This document shows, one piece after another, positions 16,323-25,603 of a DNA stretch of 64,000 nt (position 1 is the stretch's first letter; every line of letters begins with the position of its first letter). The DNA lies in assembly GCF_017592335.1 (NCBI RefSeq), contig NZ_JACNMP010000016.1, positions 18,470-82,469 of the forward strand, written 5' to 3'. Position numbers and translations under genes: made by a program. Source of the DNA: Pseudaestuariivita rosea (GTDB lineage: Bacteria > Pseudomonadota > Alphaproteobacteria > Rhodobacterales > Rhodobacteraceae). The notes beneath the pieces are model-generated. The model did no database searches. It saw nothing but the letters and a program-made list of their open reading frames with translations, and was not told where the DNA came from.

Positions 16323-17623
16323 GCGCGCAGGCCAGAACGATCGGGCTGTTTGCCCTTGTCGGCGTGCTGATCATTCTGACCGGTGTGCTGCAAAGCTGGA
16401 ACACGGCGCTGTTGATCCTGAACATGGGGCTGATTTCAGCCATCATGGCGCTTGGGGTGAACCTGCAGTGGGGGTTTGCGGGGCTGTTCAACATCGGTGT
16501 GATGGGCTTTGTGGCCCTGGGTGGTCTGGCGGCTGTACTGATATCGATGCCCCCCACCACCACCGCCTGGGCTGCCGGGGGCGCGCGTGTTCTGCTGGGG
16601 CTACTGACGGGCGCGGCGACGATTGTTGCGGCTATTCTGGTGCAAAGGCGCATGGCCCCTGAGCGCAATCGCAGTCTGGCGACGCTGGCGGTTCTGGTAC
16701 TGGGCTTCATCCTTTATCGCTTTGTCTTTGACCCCGCCGTCGACGCGATTGAGGATGTGAACCCCGCCGTCACCGGCTATCTGGGGGGCTTGGGTCTGCC
16801 AATTTTGCTGGCCTGGCCGGTGGGTGGATTGCTGGCGGCCGGTGCTGCATGGATCATCGGCAAAACCGCACTGGGCCTGCGGTCAGATTATCTGGCCATC
16901 GCGACGCTTGGGATTGCTGAAATCGTCATTGCCGTTCTGAAAAACGAAGATTGGCTGACCCGTGGCGTCAAAAACGTCATCGGCCTGCCCCGCCCTGTCC
17001 CGCGTGAAATCGACCTGCAGCAAAACGCCGATTTTATCGAACGGGCGCAGGGGCTTGGGCTGGACCCGGTCACAGCATCGTCGCTTTACGTCAAGCTTGG
17101 ATATTCGGTGCTATTTACCGTCGTGCTGGTGATCCTGCTGGTTCTGGCCCAGCTTGCGCTGAAATCGCCGTGGGGCCGGATGATGCGCGCGATCCGCGAT
17201 AATGAGGTCGCGGCGGCCGCCATGGGCAAGAATGTCACCAAACGTCATTTGCAAATCTTCATTCTGGGCAGTGCCATCTGCGGGATTGCGGGGGCGATGA
17301 TGACCACGCTGGATGGTCAGCTGACCCCGGCCAGCTATCAGCCCCTGCGGTTTACCTTTCTGGTCTGGGTGATGGTCATTGTCGGCGGATCGGGCAACAA
17401 CTTTGGCGCCGTTCTGGGTGGGTTTCTGATCTGGTTCCTGTGGGTCCAAGTCGAACCGCTTGGCCTGGCGTTCCTGCAGTTGATCACCGCTTGGCTGCCC
17501 GAGCAAAACGCGCTGCGATTACACCTGCTCGACTCAGCCGCGCACATGCGTTTGCTGACCATGGGCATTATCCTTTTGCTGGTCTTGCGCTTCAGTCCAC
17601 GCGGTCTGATCCCCGAGCGGTGA
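16319..17623 (+). CDS. livM: Branched-chain amino acid-type ABC transporter permease LivM
   Basis: Partner permease of LivH, 434 residues, longer than the usual 320-420. It starts four bases inside the livH stop (ATGA). Landmarks: GVNLQWGFAGLFNIGVMGFVALGG near residue 43; GLRSDYLAIATLGIAEIVI near 187; GRMMRAIRDNEVAAAAMGKNV near 285 (the coupling loop); and LVWVMVIVGGSGNNFGAVLGG near 345. An extra hydrophobic stretch, residues 75-160, lies before the coupling region. Confidence 0.9.
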   Translation: MSAQARTIGLFALVGVLIILTGVLQSWNTALLILNMGLISAIMALGVNLQWGFAGLFNIGVMGFVALGGLAAVLISMPPTTTAWAAGGARVLLGLLTGAATIVAAILVQRRMAPERNRSLATLAVLVLGFILYRFVFDPAVDAIEDVNPAVTGYLGGLGLPILLAWPVGGLLAAGAAWIIGKTALGLRSDYLAIATLGIAEIVIAVLKNEDWLTRGVKNVIGLPRPVPREIDLQQNADFIERAQGLGLDPVTASSLYVKLGYSVLFTVVLVILLVLAQLALKSPWGRMMRAIRDNEVAAAAMGKNVTKRHLQIFILGSAICGIAGAMMTTLDGQLTPASYQPLRFTFLVWVMVIVGGSGNNFGAVLGGFLIWFLWVQVEPLGLAFLQLITAWLPEQNALRLHLLDSAAHMRLLTMGIILLLVLRFSPRGLIPER

Positions 17624-17713
17624 TTATGGCGTTTTTCGGTCAGGATTCTGGCAAAATAGTGGCGAAATAGTTAATAGATCGTTAGTGTGTCATAAAAAAT
17701 GTATATTTTGCAA

Positions 17714-17733
17714 CAGTTTAGAACGATAAACTG
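17714..17733. promoter_or_regulatory. Inverted repeat in the promoter region of the PstS-like/OmpA gene
   Basis: CAGTTTA (17714-17720) and TAAACTG (17727-17733) are perfect inverted 7-mers with a 6-base spacer, in an A/T-rich stretch 120-140 bases before the start at 17853. A CtrA-like half-site pair, TTAA-N7-TTAG (17671-17685), lies just upstream and matches TTAA-N7-TTAA in 7 of 8 positions. Both are candidates for regulation of this gene only. Confidence 0.35.
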
Positions 17734-17852
17734 ACTTCGCGCCAGCCGCCCCTTACAATTGGTTAACGAATCTGAAAAGCGAGTGTCAGGGACACGTGCC
17801 GCCTTGGGGATTGGGGCGGCGCGATCATCACGAAAAAACAGGAGATACTCGC

Positions 17853-19445
17853 TTGTCTTACCTAAAAAGCGTTCAAGCCGCTGCTTTTGCGGCTCTCTCG
17901 GTTGTGGGAGCGGCCACAACATCAGCCATGGCACAGCAGGTCATTTTGCGATCAGATGATGGCAGCATGACCGTCAGTGGCGAGTTACTGGATTTCGATG
18001 GTCAGAACTATACGATCGGTACAATTGTTGGCACAATGCAGGTCGATGCGTTGCAGGTTCAATGCGAAGGATCTGCCTGCCCTGAAGTCACCGAACAGGA
18101 CCTTGGTTTTGTTGTCACCGGCGACAAGGGTATTGCTGATAACTTGCTGCCTGTTATTGCGGACCGTTTTGCGGCCAACATCGGTGGCAGCTCAAGCCTG
18201 CAGATGGCGGGTGAAGGCCGGATGGCAGTCACAATCGGCACGGATACGGGCGAAACCCTGGCAAATATCAGTTTTGATACTCAGGGTGCGACCGCCGGTT
18301 TTGCCGAACTGATCAATGGCAATGCCGGGCTGGTGGTGTCGCGTCGGCCCGTTCGTCTAAGCGACGTTACCCAGGCAGGTGCAAGCCGGTTGGAAGACGT
18401 GTTTGACGAAGCCCAGGAAAAGGTGATCGCCCTTGATGGTGTCGTTGTCGTCACATCGCGCAACAACCAGCTGCGGACAATATCCGAAGACGCGCTGGCG
18501 GATGTTTTTGCAGGCCGTATCACGAACTGGTCGCAACTGGGTCTGCCGGATGCCCCGATCAATGTCTACCTTCAGGACACGTCCGAGGCCACTGCCGAGC
18601 GGTTTGACGAAGTTATCCTGAACCCGCGGCGTCTTGATTTCACGGGAAATGTCACGCAGGTAGATTCAGATCAGGCGGTTGTCGCTGCAGTGGCAAGCGA
18701 CCCTACCGGGATCGGCATCACAACTTTTTCCAATGCCCGCTTCGGTAAGATTGTCGATATTCGCGGTGTCTGTGGACTGCAGGTGTCGCCGACCCCCTAC
18801 ACCATCAAGACCGAGGAATATCCCCTCAGCCAACGGATCTACGCCTATCAAGCCAAGGATGAGAACCGCCCGGTGTATAACCGCTTCTTTGACTTTCTGG
18901 ATTCGCCCCAGGCCCAGGCGGCGGTCAGCGGATCGAACCTGATCGATCTGGGTGTGTCGTATCAGGACAATAATGAACAGGGCCTGCGCTATCTGGCGGC
19001 TCTTTTGCCGTCCGATGTCGAAGTCAGCTTTGGCCAGTTGCGCCAGATGTCCGAACAGATGCTGGCCGGAGACCGCATGTCAATCACTTTCCGCTTCGAC
19101 TTCGGCTCGTCCCGGTTGGATGCACGGGCCCGTGAAGATATTGATCGTCTGGCCAACATCCTGACGACGGGGGATTTCACCAACCGGGAAGTGTTGCTGA
19201 TCGGTTTTACCGACTCGGTCGGCGATGGCATTTCGAACCAACGTCTTAGCGCACGACGTGCGGAATTTGTTAGAAATGCCTTGTTGGATGCAGCCCCGGC
19301 CGGTGCATTGGATAATGTCCGGATCCGCGCCATGGGCTACGGTGAAATGTCGCCTGTCAGCTGTAACCAAAGCGAAAACGGGCGCGCTATCAACCGTCGC
19401 GTCGAGGTATGGGTGAAGGACACTGTTCAGGCACAGGCACAATAA
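17853..19445 (+). CDS. Phosphate-binding-protein-like domain fused to an OmpA domain, exported
   Basis: The protein has 530 residues from a TTG at 17853, preceded by GGAG at 17841-17844; an ATG 57 bases upstream would give a poor signal peptide. The signal sequence is LSYLKSVQAAAFAALSVVGAATTSAMA. A PstS-type periplasmic binding domain spans roughly residues 80-360 (PBP-like GNAGLVVSRRPV; ALADVFAGRITNWSQLG is a hallmark). The C-terminal 120 residues form an OmpA peptidoglycan-binding domain (FRFDFGSSRLDARAREDIDRL, then LSARRAEFVRNALL and the NRRVEVWV end). The domain order suggests a binding protein tethered to peptidoglycan. It is followed by the exported protein at 19495. Confidence 0.85.
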   Translation: MSYLKSVQAAAFAALSVVGAATTSAMAQQVILRSDDGSMTVSGELLDFDGQNYTIGTIVGTMQVDALQVQCEGSACPEVTEQDLGFVVTGDKGIADNLLPVIADRFAANIGGSSSLQMAGEGRMAVTIGTDTGETLANISFDTQGATAGFAELINGNAGLVVSRRPVRLSDVTQAGASRLEDVFDEAQEKVIALDGVVVVTSRNNQLRTISEDALADVFAGRITNWSQLGLPDAPINVYLQDTSEATAERFDEVILNPRRLDFTGNVTQVDSDQAVVAAVASDPTGIGITTFSNARFGKIVDIRGVCGLQVSPTPYTIKTEEYPLSQRIYAYQAKDENRPVYNRFFDFLDSPQAQAAVSGSNLIDLGVSYQDNNEQGLRYLAALLPSDVEVSFGQLRQMSEQMLAGDRMSITFRFDFGSSRLDARAREDIDRLANILTTGDFTNREVLLIGFTDSVGDGISNQRLSARRAEFVRNALLDAAPAGALDNVRIRAMGYGEMSPVSCNQSENGRAINRRVEVWVKDTVQAQAQ

Positions 19446-19494
19446 TGGGTGGGACAACGCAAAAGACTTCAACATCAGGTCAGTCGGTGAAATT

Positions 19495-20529
19495 ATGAGA
19501 TTTTGGTCAATTCTAATGTCTGTCGCCGTTGCGGGCTTTGCCAGCATCGCGTCAGCTCAGCAAAACGACGTGCAGCGTCACATCCAGGCCTGGCTGTCAG
19601 GCGAAGATGAAAACAGTCTGGCTGCCCTGGCCCAGGCCGCGGCCGGGGGCAATACAACCGCGCAGATCCTACTGGGCCAGATCGACCGCGATACGGTGCC
19701 CGGTGGCTTTTCGCCCTATCTGCTGTCCCTTGGCAATGACGCACGTGACAGCCTGCTTAGACGGAATGGCACAGATGGCACCGAAAACTGGTTGTTGGAT
19801 TTGTCGAACCCTGATCCGGCGGACTATGGCATGCGCCTGTTCGGTTATCGTGTCGGGCGTACCCCGATCCGCAATGCCGTGGCCCTGCGCGAAGTTGATG
19901 AAACCGTCGCGGCCGAGTTCGTCTTGTGGACCACGCTGAACGACGGTCGGTTCGATCTGGTCAACGCCATGCCCGCGGAAAACTATGGTCTGGGCCAGGC
20001 GGGCTTTCTGCTTTGGCTGCGGGGCTATATCGAAGGTTCAAACAAGGTCATGACCATGGATCGCCTGTCGCAAGACAGCAATCCGGCCAAGCTGCCCGGT
20101 CTTTTAGCGCTGGATAAGATGTCGCGCCTGCTGAACCTGGGCCAGTTCATCTCTGACGATGTCAAAGTGCTGATCACGGTTCTGAAGGGTCAGCGCTATG
20201 CCCTGCCCGACGATGCCAATGTCATCATGATCCGTAATGCGCTGAACGACATGGCACAGGTCGACGCGCCCCTTGGCATGCTGGCCACGCTGTGTGGCAA
20301 TTGTGAAAACGGCACCGTGGATCCCGAATGCATGAGCCAGTCGCTGGAAATCATCGGGGGCTACAAAACCCTGATGTCCGTGCGCACCCCGGCTGAGTCT
20401 GTCATCCCGGCAGGCACGTTCTACTCATCTCAACGGGCCCAGATTACACTGGAACAGCTGATCAAAAGCCGGTCCGAATACTATGCGCCCGAAATTGAAT
20501 CGAGCTGTATTGCCGGGTTCATCGAATAG
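19495..20529 (+). CDS. Exported protein of unknown function downstream of the PstS-like/OmpA gene
   Basis: The protein has 344 residues with a signal peptide, MRFWSILMSVAVAGFASIASA, and a mature part rich in short helices. An Ala-rich segment (SLAALAQAAAGGNTTAQILLGQI, residues 39-61) resembles a Sel1/TPR-like repeat. Cys pairs CGNC (around 265) and two later Cys suggest disulfides in the periplasm. It starts 49 bases after the preceding stop and is probably cotranscribed; a terminator follows. I recognise no characterised family. A partner role with the PstS-like/OmpA protein is inferred from context. Confidence 0.75.
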   Translation: MRFWSILMSVAVAGFASIASAQQNDVQRHIQAWLSGEDENSLAALAQAAAGGNTTAQILLGQIDRDTVPGGFSPYLLSLGNDARDSLLRRNGTDGTENWLLDLSNPDPADYGMRLFGYRVGRTPIRNAVALREVDETVAAEFVLWTTLNDGRFDLVNAMPAENYGLGQAGFLLWLRGYIEGSNKVMTMDRLSQDSNPAKLPGLLALDKMSRLLNLGQFISDDVKVLITVLKGQRYALPDDANVIMIRNALNDMAQVDAPLGMLATLCGNCENGTVDPECMSQSLEIIGGYKTLMSVRTPAESVIPAGTFYSSQRAQITLEQLIKSRSEYYAPEIESSCIAGFIE

Positions 20530-20560
20530 ACACCCCAGTCATAGAAACGACTGACAGCGA

Positions 20561-20584
20561 CAGGCCTCTTCGGAGGCCTGTTTT
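20561..20584 (+). terminator. Rho-independent terminator
   Basis: CAGGCCTC - TTCG - GAGGCCTG is a perfect 8-bp stem with a UUCG tetraloop, followed by TTTTG. It lies 31 bases after the stop at 20529 and ends the transcription unit of the two exported proteins. Confidence 0.85.
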
Positions 20585-20789
20585 GCATTCAACCCGCCAA
20601 AATCGTCCGAAAAACTTGCGATAACGCCCCCGCCGCAGTAGCGTTCAGCATGGAAAAACCACCTGTTGCAGATATGATCGTAGCGGGGCGCGTCATGGCC
20701 TGGCCTTATGGCAAGACGCAGGAATGGTGGCCACCGCCCGCCAAATGATCCTTTACGATCATTTTCACCATATCCACAAAGGTTTACCC

Positions 20790-21911
20790 ATGAATGCAAC
20801 ACATCTATCGGTCCAGACCGATGCCCTTGTCGTCGAGTGGTCAGATGGCAGCTCGTCCCAGTTCCCAACACTCTGGCTGCGTGATAACTGCCCGTCAGGG
20901 CTGCATCCCGAAACGCACGAACGCATGTTCGATCTGCTGACAATCAATGAGACCCCCGAACTGGTGTCGGCCGAATTGTCTGACGATACGGCCGTTTTGC
21001 AGTATCGCGATCACCATGTCAGTCATATGCCGCTGTCATTGATGCTGGCCAATCGTTCGGGTCAGCGCGCATCCGATCCTGGTCGTTTACCCCCACAACT
21101 TTGGCGGGGGGATCTTGGGGCCGAAAACATCCCCCGCCATCCTTCTGCGGCCATCATCGATGAGGACGCAGCGCTGGCACGTTGGATGAATGACATCGCG
21201 ACCTTAGGGCTTGCGATTGTCGATCACCTGCCCGGCCAAACCGAGGCCGGCATCCAAGTGGCCGAACGCATCGGTTTTCTGCGCGAAACCAATTTTGGCA
21301 CGACATTTGAGGTGATCAACAAGCCCGATCCAAACAATCTGGCCTATACCTCGGTCGCGCTGCCCTTGCACACCGATCTGCCAAACCAGGAAGTCCCGCC
21401 TGGCTATCAGTTCCTGCACTGCCTTGCGAATGACGCGACCGGCGGCGGGTCGGTTTTCGCGGACGGTTTTGCGATGGCCGAGGACCTAAGGGCGCAGGAC
21501 CCGGATGCATTTCGTCTGCTGTGTGATGTCCCGATTCCATTTCGGTTTCACGATAAGGACGCAGATATTCGCGTGCATCGACCGGTGATCACTTTGGGCG
21601 ATGATGATCAGGTCATCGAAATCCGATACAACGCCCATTTGGCTGGTGTCTTTGATATGCCAGCCGATGTGATGATGGACTATTACGGCGCTTATCGCGC
21701 TTTCATGGCCAAGACGCGGGACGCAAAATACCAGCTGACCTTAAAGCTGAAAGCGGGCGAGATGGTTGTTTTCGACAATCGCCGCGTCTTGCATGGGCGC
21801 CAGGCCTTTGATCCGTCAACGGGCTTTCGCCACCTTCACGGCTGTTATGTCGATCGGGGTGAGTTTGCATCGCGGTTGCGTCTGTTGGCCAAGACACAGG
21901 CAGTGACCTGA
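20790..21911 (+). CDS. Gamma-butyrobetaine hydroxylase-type 2-oxoglutarate/Fe(II) dioxygenase (TauD family)
   Basis: The protein has 373 residues from the ATG at 20790 (an upstream in-frame start has no support). The first 80 residues form the small N-terminal domain seen in this class (LWLRDNCPSGLHPETHERMF). The TauD domain follows, with the metal motif HTDLPN (H-x-D) near residue 195 and the distal His in HGRQAFDPSTGFRHLHG near residue 333, which also supplies the Arg for 2-oxoglutarate. Gamma-butyrobetaine hydroxylase makes L-carnitine; the close relative trimethyllysine hydroxylase is an alternative. No carnitine genes are adjacent. The gene stands alone. Confidence 0.82.
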   Translation: MNATHLSVQTDALVVEWSDGSSSQFPTLWLRDNCPSGLHPETHERMFDLLTINETPELVSAELSDDTAVLQYRDHHVSHMPLSLMLANRSGQRASDPGRLPPQLWRGDLGAENIPRHPSAAIIDEDAALARWMNDIATLGLAIVDHLPGQTEAGIQVAERIGFLRETNFGTTFEVINKPDPNNLAYTSVALPLHTDLPNQEVPPGYQFLHCLANDATGGGSVFADGFAMAEDLRAQDPDAFRLLCDVPIPFRFHDKDADIRVHRPVITLGDDDQVIEIRYNAHLAGVFDMPADVMMDYYGAYRAFMAKTRDAKYQLTLKLKAGEMVVFDNRRVLHGRQAFDPSTGFRHLHGCYVDRGEFASRLRLLAKTQAVT

Positions 21912-21938
21912 TCCTTTATCAGCTGCGCAGCGTGCAGA

Positions 21939-22202
21939 CTACGACACACGCGCCGCGCGGCCACCGCGCCGTTTTGGGGTCGGCGCATCCTGCAGGGCTT
22001 CGCGCAGCACGTCTGTCATCGGGTGGTCCGGATGCAGGGGGCTATAATGGGACAGAAGCGTTTTGACATAGCCCTTGGCCGATTGATCCTGCGGCACGCT
22101 GATGGCCCAGTCCAGAAAGATCGATCGGCATTCAGGCAGCGCGATGCCTTCTATATTATAGGCCTCGCGGATCAGGCCCTTGGGATCTTCTTGATCATGC
22201 AT
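21939..22202 (-). CDS. Small conserved protein of unknown function, downstream of glnE
   Basis: The protein has 87 residues, with AAGGCG before the ATG at 22202. It has no signal peptide and no membrane segment. It contains the segment GIALPECRSIFLDWAISVPQDQSAKGYVKTLLSHY, mostly helical, and ends in basic residues (PKRRGGRAARVS). It starts 26 bases after the glnE stop on the same strand, so it is probably cotranscribed. I know similar small proteins annotated as hypothetical in Rhodobacterales; the function is not known. Confidence 0.7.
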   Translation of the reverse strand: MHDQEDPKGLIREAYNIEGIALPECRSIFLDWAISVPQDQSAKGYVKTLLSHYSPLHPDHPMTDVLREALQDAPTPKRRGGRAARVS

Positions 22203-22228
22203 CGGTGCGCCTTTCTTTTTCTGAATGA

Positions 22229-25012
22229 TCAGCTAGACGGTTGCGGCGGATTAGCAAGAGCATCCTGAATAATGCCGTGCGCATCGCGCCTTTTTGCGTC
22301 CAAATCTGCAAGCACACCGTCGATATCCGCCCCATCGGTTTCCCGCAGCAGAATATCACAGCCGCCCTGGCCCAGCTTTTCGGGCGAAAGCCCGTCTTGA
22401 CTGATCAGCTTGCCTGTCGCGCGGATGTTCCAAAGCAGATCATAGGCCTTCACCAGTCGGTCGCAGGTGTCCTGATTATACCAGCCTAGGGTCAGACCCG
22501 CAGCCAACTGCATCTTTGTGTCACGCCGATCACTTCCAGCCATCAGGGCGGCCGCCTGGGCGAAAAGCTCAATCTCTTGCAGGCCGCCCTGCCCCAGTTT
22601 GACATCCCACGGACCATCGCCAGGTTTCGCGGCAGCCAGTCGATCCAACATCTCGGACACGTCCTGGCATACCTTCTGAGGCGCGCCGGTGGTTTTCAGA
22701 ACCTCGGTCCGAAACTGTTCTATATCGTCCAGCAAATCGGGATGTCCGACGATGCCGCGGGCGCGGGTCAGGGCAAGATGTTCCCAGGTCCAGGCCTCGT
22801 CCCGCTGGTAATTCCGGTACGACGTCCAGCTTGTCGCAACAGGTCCCTGACGCCCCGAGGGACGCAGCCGCATGTCGACCTCATACAGTTTTCCCTGGGA
22901 CATCGGCGCGCTGAGGGCTGTGACCAGCGCCTGTGTCAAACGCGCAAAATAGCTGCGGGCGACCAGGGGGCGCGGTCCATCCGAATTTTCAACACCCAGA
23001 TCATCATAGATCACAATCAGATCCAGATCGGAACTGGCATGCAGCCGGGCCGCGCCCAACGATCCCATGCCCACAACAGCTGCACCGCGCCCTGGGGGCC
23101 TCCCGTGTTTTTTCGAAAACTGCGCGACGACACGCGGCCAAAGCGCCTGCAGGCAGGCCTGCGCGATATCTGAATATTGCTGCCCCGCCTGATCAGCATC
23201 AATAAGATCCCGCAGGTGATGCACGCCCACCCGGAAATGCCATTCCTTGGCCCACCGCCGCGCCATATCCAGCTGACCTTCGTAGTCCGCCACCGCGGTC
23301 AGTTGTTCCTCCAGCGTTTTGGCCAGACCAGATGCACCGGGCCATGGCGCAAAGAAATCGCCCCCGATGACCGCATCCAAGACGCCCGAATGCCGCGACA
23401 GATACTGCGCCAAAGCCGGGGCCGACGCACAGATGTCAACGATCAGATCGATCAGCTGCGGATTTGCCTCGAACAAGGAAAACAACTGCACACCAGCGGG
23501 AAGCCCGGACAGGAAGCCATCAAACTGCAACAGCGCCTCGTCCGGTTTGGCAGCCCGCTGCAATCGGCGCAACAACTCGGGCTTCAGGCGATTGAATATC
23601 TTAACCGCGCGTTCGGACCTAAGCGCGGGATACCCCGGCCAGCGCTGCGTGATCTGGTCACCGAAATCGTCGCCCTGGTTTTCCTGCGGAACCGAGGGCG
23701 CGAAGAAGCCTTCGATCAGATCATGCACTTCGGTCAGGCGCCTGTGCAAATCGCCCTTCAGACGATCACTGTCCGTGCCCATAAAGGCCGCAAGGCGCGC
23801 AAAGCCTTCGTCGTTTTTCGGCAGATCGTGGGTCTGGGCATCGCCGATCATCTGAACGCGATGTTCGACCAACCGGTGCGCGCGATAGTGATCCTGCAGG
23901 ATGCCCGCCGCATCCGATCTGATCCACCCCGCCTGCGCCAAAGCATCCAATCCCGGAACGGTGCCGCGCAGGCGCAATGCCTCATCCCGGCCACCCGCAA
24001 TCAGCTGTCGGGTCTGGGTAAAAAATTCGATTTCCCGGATGCCACCCCGACCCAGCTTCATATTATGACCTTCAAGGGTAATGGAGCCGTGCAACCCTTT
24101 GTGGGACCGGATTTTCAACCGCATGTCATGGGCATCCTGAATGGCCGCGAAATCCAGATGCTTGCGCCAGACAAAGGGTTTCAGGGTTTTCAAAAACGTC
24201 TCGCCCGCGCCCAGATCACCGGCGCAGGGACGTGCCTTGATATAAGCGGCCCGTTCCCAGGTGCGCCCTTCGCTTTCATAATATCGTTCGGCCGCGGCCA
24301 TCGACATACAAACCGGCATGACCGACGCATCGGGGCGCAGCCGCAGATCTGTGCGGAAAACATAGCCCTCGGCGGTCAAATCGCTGAGCATCGCGGTCAT
24401 TTTGCGCGTAGCACGGATAAAGGCCGCGCGGGCCTCATATTCATCGCCGGGATTGAAACGTGTTTCGTCAAACAGGCAGATCAGGTCAATGTCGGACGAA
24501 TAGTTCAGCTCATGCGCGCCCATTTTGCCCATGGCCAGCACGACCACTCCGCCTGCCGTCGCAATGTCGTCTTCGGTTTGCCCCGGCACCTTGCCGCGCC
24601 TTATCTCAGCCCCGACCAGTGATTTGATGGCCGTATCGACGCTGATATAGGCAAACTGCGTTAACACCTTGGTCACATCTTCAAGCGGCCAGACCCCGGC
24701 CAGATCAGCCAGTGCCGTTATCAAGGCAATCCGCCGCTTGGCCTGGCGCAGTCGGACGGGCAGGTCGGCCAAGACTATCGTAGGCAACTGCTGAAACTCG
24801 TCCCCGCAAGCCGCTTCGGGGTCATCGAAGGCCGCAGCGATCCAATCTGCCTCTTTCTGGATCAGGGATTTCAGATAAGGGCTGCAGCCTGCCGTCCCTT
24901 TCACCAACTCTTTCAATTCATTGGGCAAATGATCAAACAGCCCCAGAACATCATGCCCCTGATCGGGATCATATGCGGCTGGACACCGGGTCATGCGTTT
25001 GATGAAACTCAT
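22229..25012 (-). CDS. glnE: Bifunctional glutamine synthetase adenylyltransferase/adenylyl-removing enzyme
   Basis: It sets the activity of glutamine synthetase by adding and removing AMP, steered by PII. The protein has 927 residues, close to the 946 of E. coli. Two nucleotidyltransferase domains are visible: the N-terminal one at MGKMGAHELNYSSDIDLICLFD (about residues 160-180; removing half) and the C-terminal one at MGSLGAARLHASSDLDLIVIYD (about 655-675; adding half). The linker holds the long helical regulatory region. Its start faces the YbaK-type gene, giving a divergent promoter region of 54 bases. Confidence 0.96.
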   Translation of the reverse strand: MSFIKRMTRCPAAYDPDQGHDVLGLFDHLPNELKELVKGTAGCSPYLKSLIQKEADWIAAAFDDPEAACGDEFQQLPTIVLADLPVRLRQAKRRIALITALADLAGVWPLEDVTKVLTQFAYISVDTAIKSLVGAEIRRGKVPGQTEDDIATAGGVVVLAMGKMGAHELNYSSDIDLICLFDETRFNPGDEYEARAAFIRATRKMTAMLSDLTAEGYVFRTDLRLRPDASVMPVCMSMAAAERYYESEGRTWERAAYIKARPCAGDLGAGETFLKTLKPFVWRKHLDFAAIQDAHDMRLKIRSHKGLHGSITLEGHNMKLGRGGIREIEFFTQTRQLIAGGRDEALRLRGTVPGLDALAQAGWIRSDAAGILQDHYRAHRLVEHRVQMIGDAQTHDLPKNDEGFARLAAFMGTDSDRLKGDLHRRLTEVHDLIEGFFAPSVPQENQGDDFGDQITQRWPGYPALRSERAVKIFNRLKPELLRRLQRAAKPDEALLQFDGFLSGLPAGVQLFSLFEANPQLIDLIVDICASAPALAQYLSRHSGVLDAVIGGDFFAPWPGASGLAKTLEEQLTAVADYEGQLDMARRWAKEWHFRVGVHHLRDLIDADQAGQQYSDIAQACLQALWPRVVAQFSKKHGRPPGRGAAVVGMGSLGAARLHASSDLDLIVIYDDLGVENSDGPRPLVARSYFARLTQALVTALSAPMSQGKLYEVDMRLRPSGRQGPVATSWTSYRNYQRDEAWTWEHLALTRARGIVGHPDLLDDIEQFRTEVLKTTGAPQKVCQDVSEMLDRLAAAKPGDGPWDVKLGQGGLQEIELFAQAAALMAGSDRRDTKMQLAAGLTLGWYNQDTCDRLVKAYDLLWNIRATGKLISQDGLSPEKLGQGGCDILLRETDGADIDGVLADLDAKRRDAHGIIQDALANPPQPSS

Positions 25013-25066
25013 GGGGCTATAAATGGTCAGAACAGCAGCCCCCGGTCAATCATGAGGATCACAAAG

Positions 25067-25537
25067 ATGAGCAAAAGCCTGAAACGCGTGAAACAGGCAC
25101 TGCAGGACGCGGGCGTAGAAACCATCGTTCTGGAGATGTCGACAGAAACCCGGACCGCGCAGCAGGCGGCAGATGCGGCCGGGTGTCATCTGGATCAGAT
25201 TGCCAAGTCGATCATTTTTCGCGGGGAAAATTCGGACAAAGCCATCCTTTTTATCACCGCGGGCGGAAATCAGGTGGATCATGACAAGGCATCGCAGCTG
25301 GCCGGTGAGCCACTGGGCAAAGCCGACGCCGGTCTGATCCGCGCGCAGACGGGGTTTGCCATCGGCGGGGTCGCCCCGGTCGGGCATCTTTCCCCGATCC
25401 GGTCGTTTCTGGACAAACGTCTGCTTGAGTTCCCATTGGTCTATGCCGCCGGAGGCACGCCGCGACATATATTTTCGATCGTTCCGACGGATTTACATGA
25501 CCTGACAGGGGCAGAAATCTCTGATTTCATTATATAA
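25067..25537 (+). CDS. YbaK/EbsC-family aminoacyl-tRNA deacylase
   Basis: The protein has 156 residues from the ATG at 25067, with GAGG 10 bases upstream. It has the YbaK fold: QIAKSIIFRG (the conserved Lys in AKSIIF), then FITAGGNQVD, and the GFAIGGVAPVGH loop. Such proteins hydrolyse mischarged tRNA (Cys-tRNAPro or Ala-tRNAPro classes). It is divergent from glnE. An upstream ATG at 24929 would overlap the glnE coding strand by 80 bases, so I rejected it. Confidence 0.88.
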   Translation: MSKSLKRVKQALQDAGVETIVLEMSTETRTAQQAADAAGCHLDQIAKSIIFRGENSDKAILFITAGGNQVDHDKASQLAGEPLGKADAGLIRAQTGFAIGGVAPVGHLSPIRSFLDKRLLEFPLVYAAGGTPRHIFSIVPTDLHDLTGAEISDFII

Positions 25538-25543
25538 AAAGCC

Positions 25544-25566
25544 TAATGTAAATTAATTTTACATTA
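25544..25566. promoter_or_regulatory. Palindrome 1 upstream of the DUF2852 gene
   Basis: TAATGTAAA - TTAAT - TTTACATTA: two perfect 9-bp arms around a 5-base spacer, 7 bases after the stop of the YbaK-type gene. The core ATGTAAA-N5-TTTACAT matches a second palindrome 58 bases downstream. No T-run follows, so an operator is likelier than a terminator. Confidence 0.55.
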
Positions 25567-25603
25567 ACTCTTGATTGTACCAAACAGCATTCCAATATCT
25601 GTT

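Noticed and set aside
23177..24622. 481-residue plus-strand frame inside glnE
   Set aside because: GlnE on the minus strand spans it completely with both catalytic domains.
24929..25066. N-terminal extension of the YbaK-type protein from an upstream ATG
   Set aside because: It would overlap the glnE coding region by 84 bases; the ATG at 25067 has a good ribosome site.
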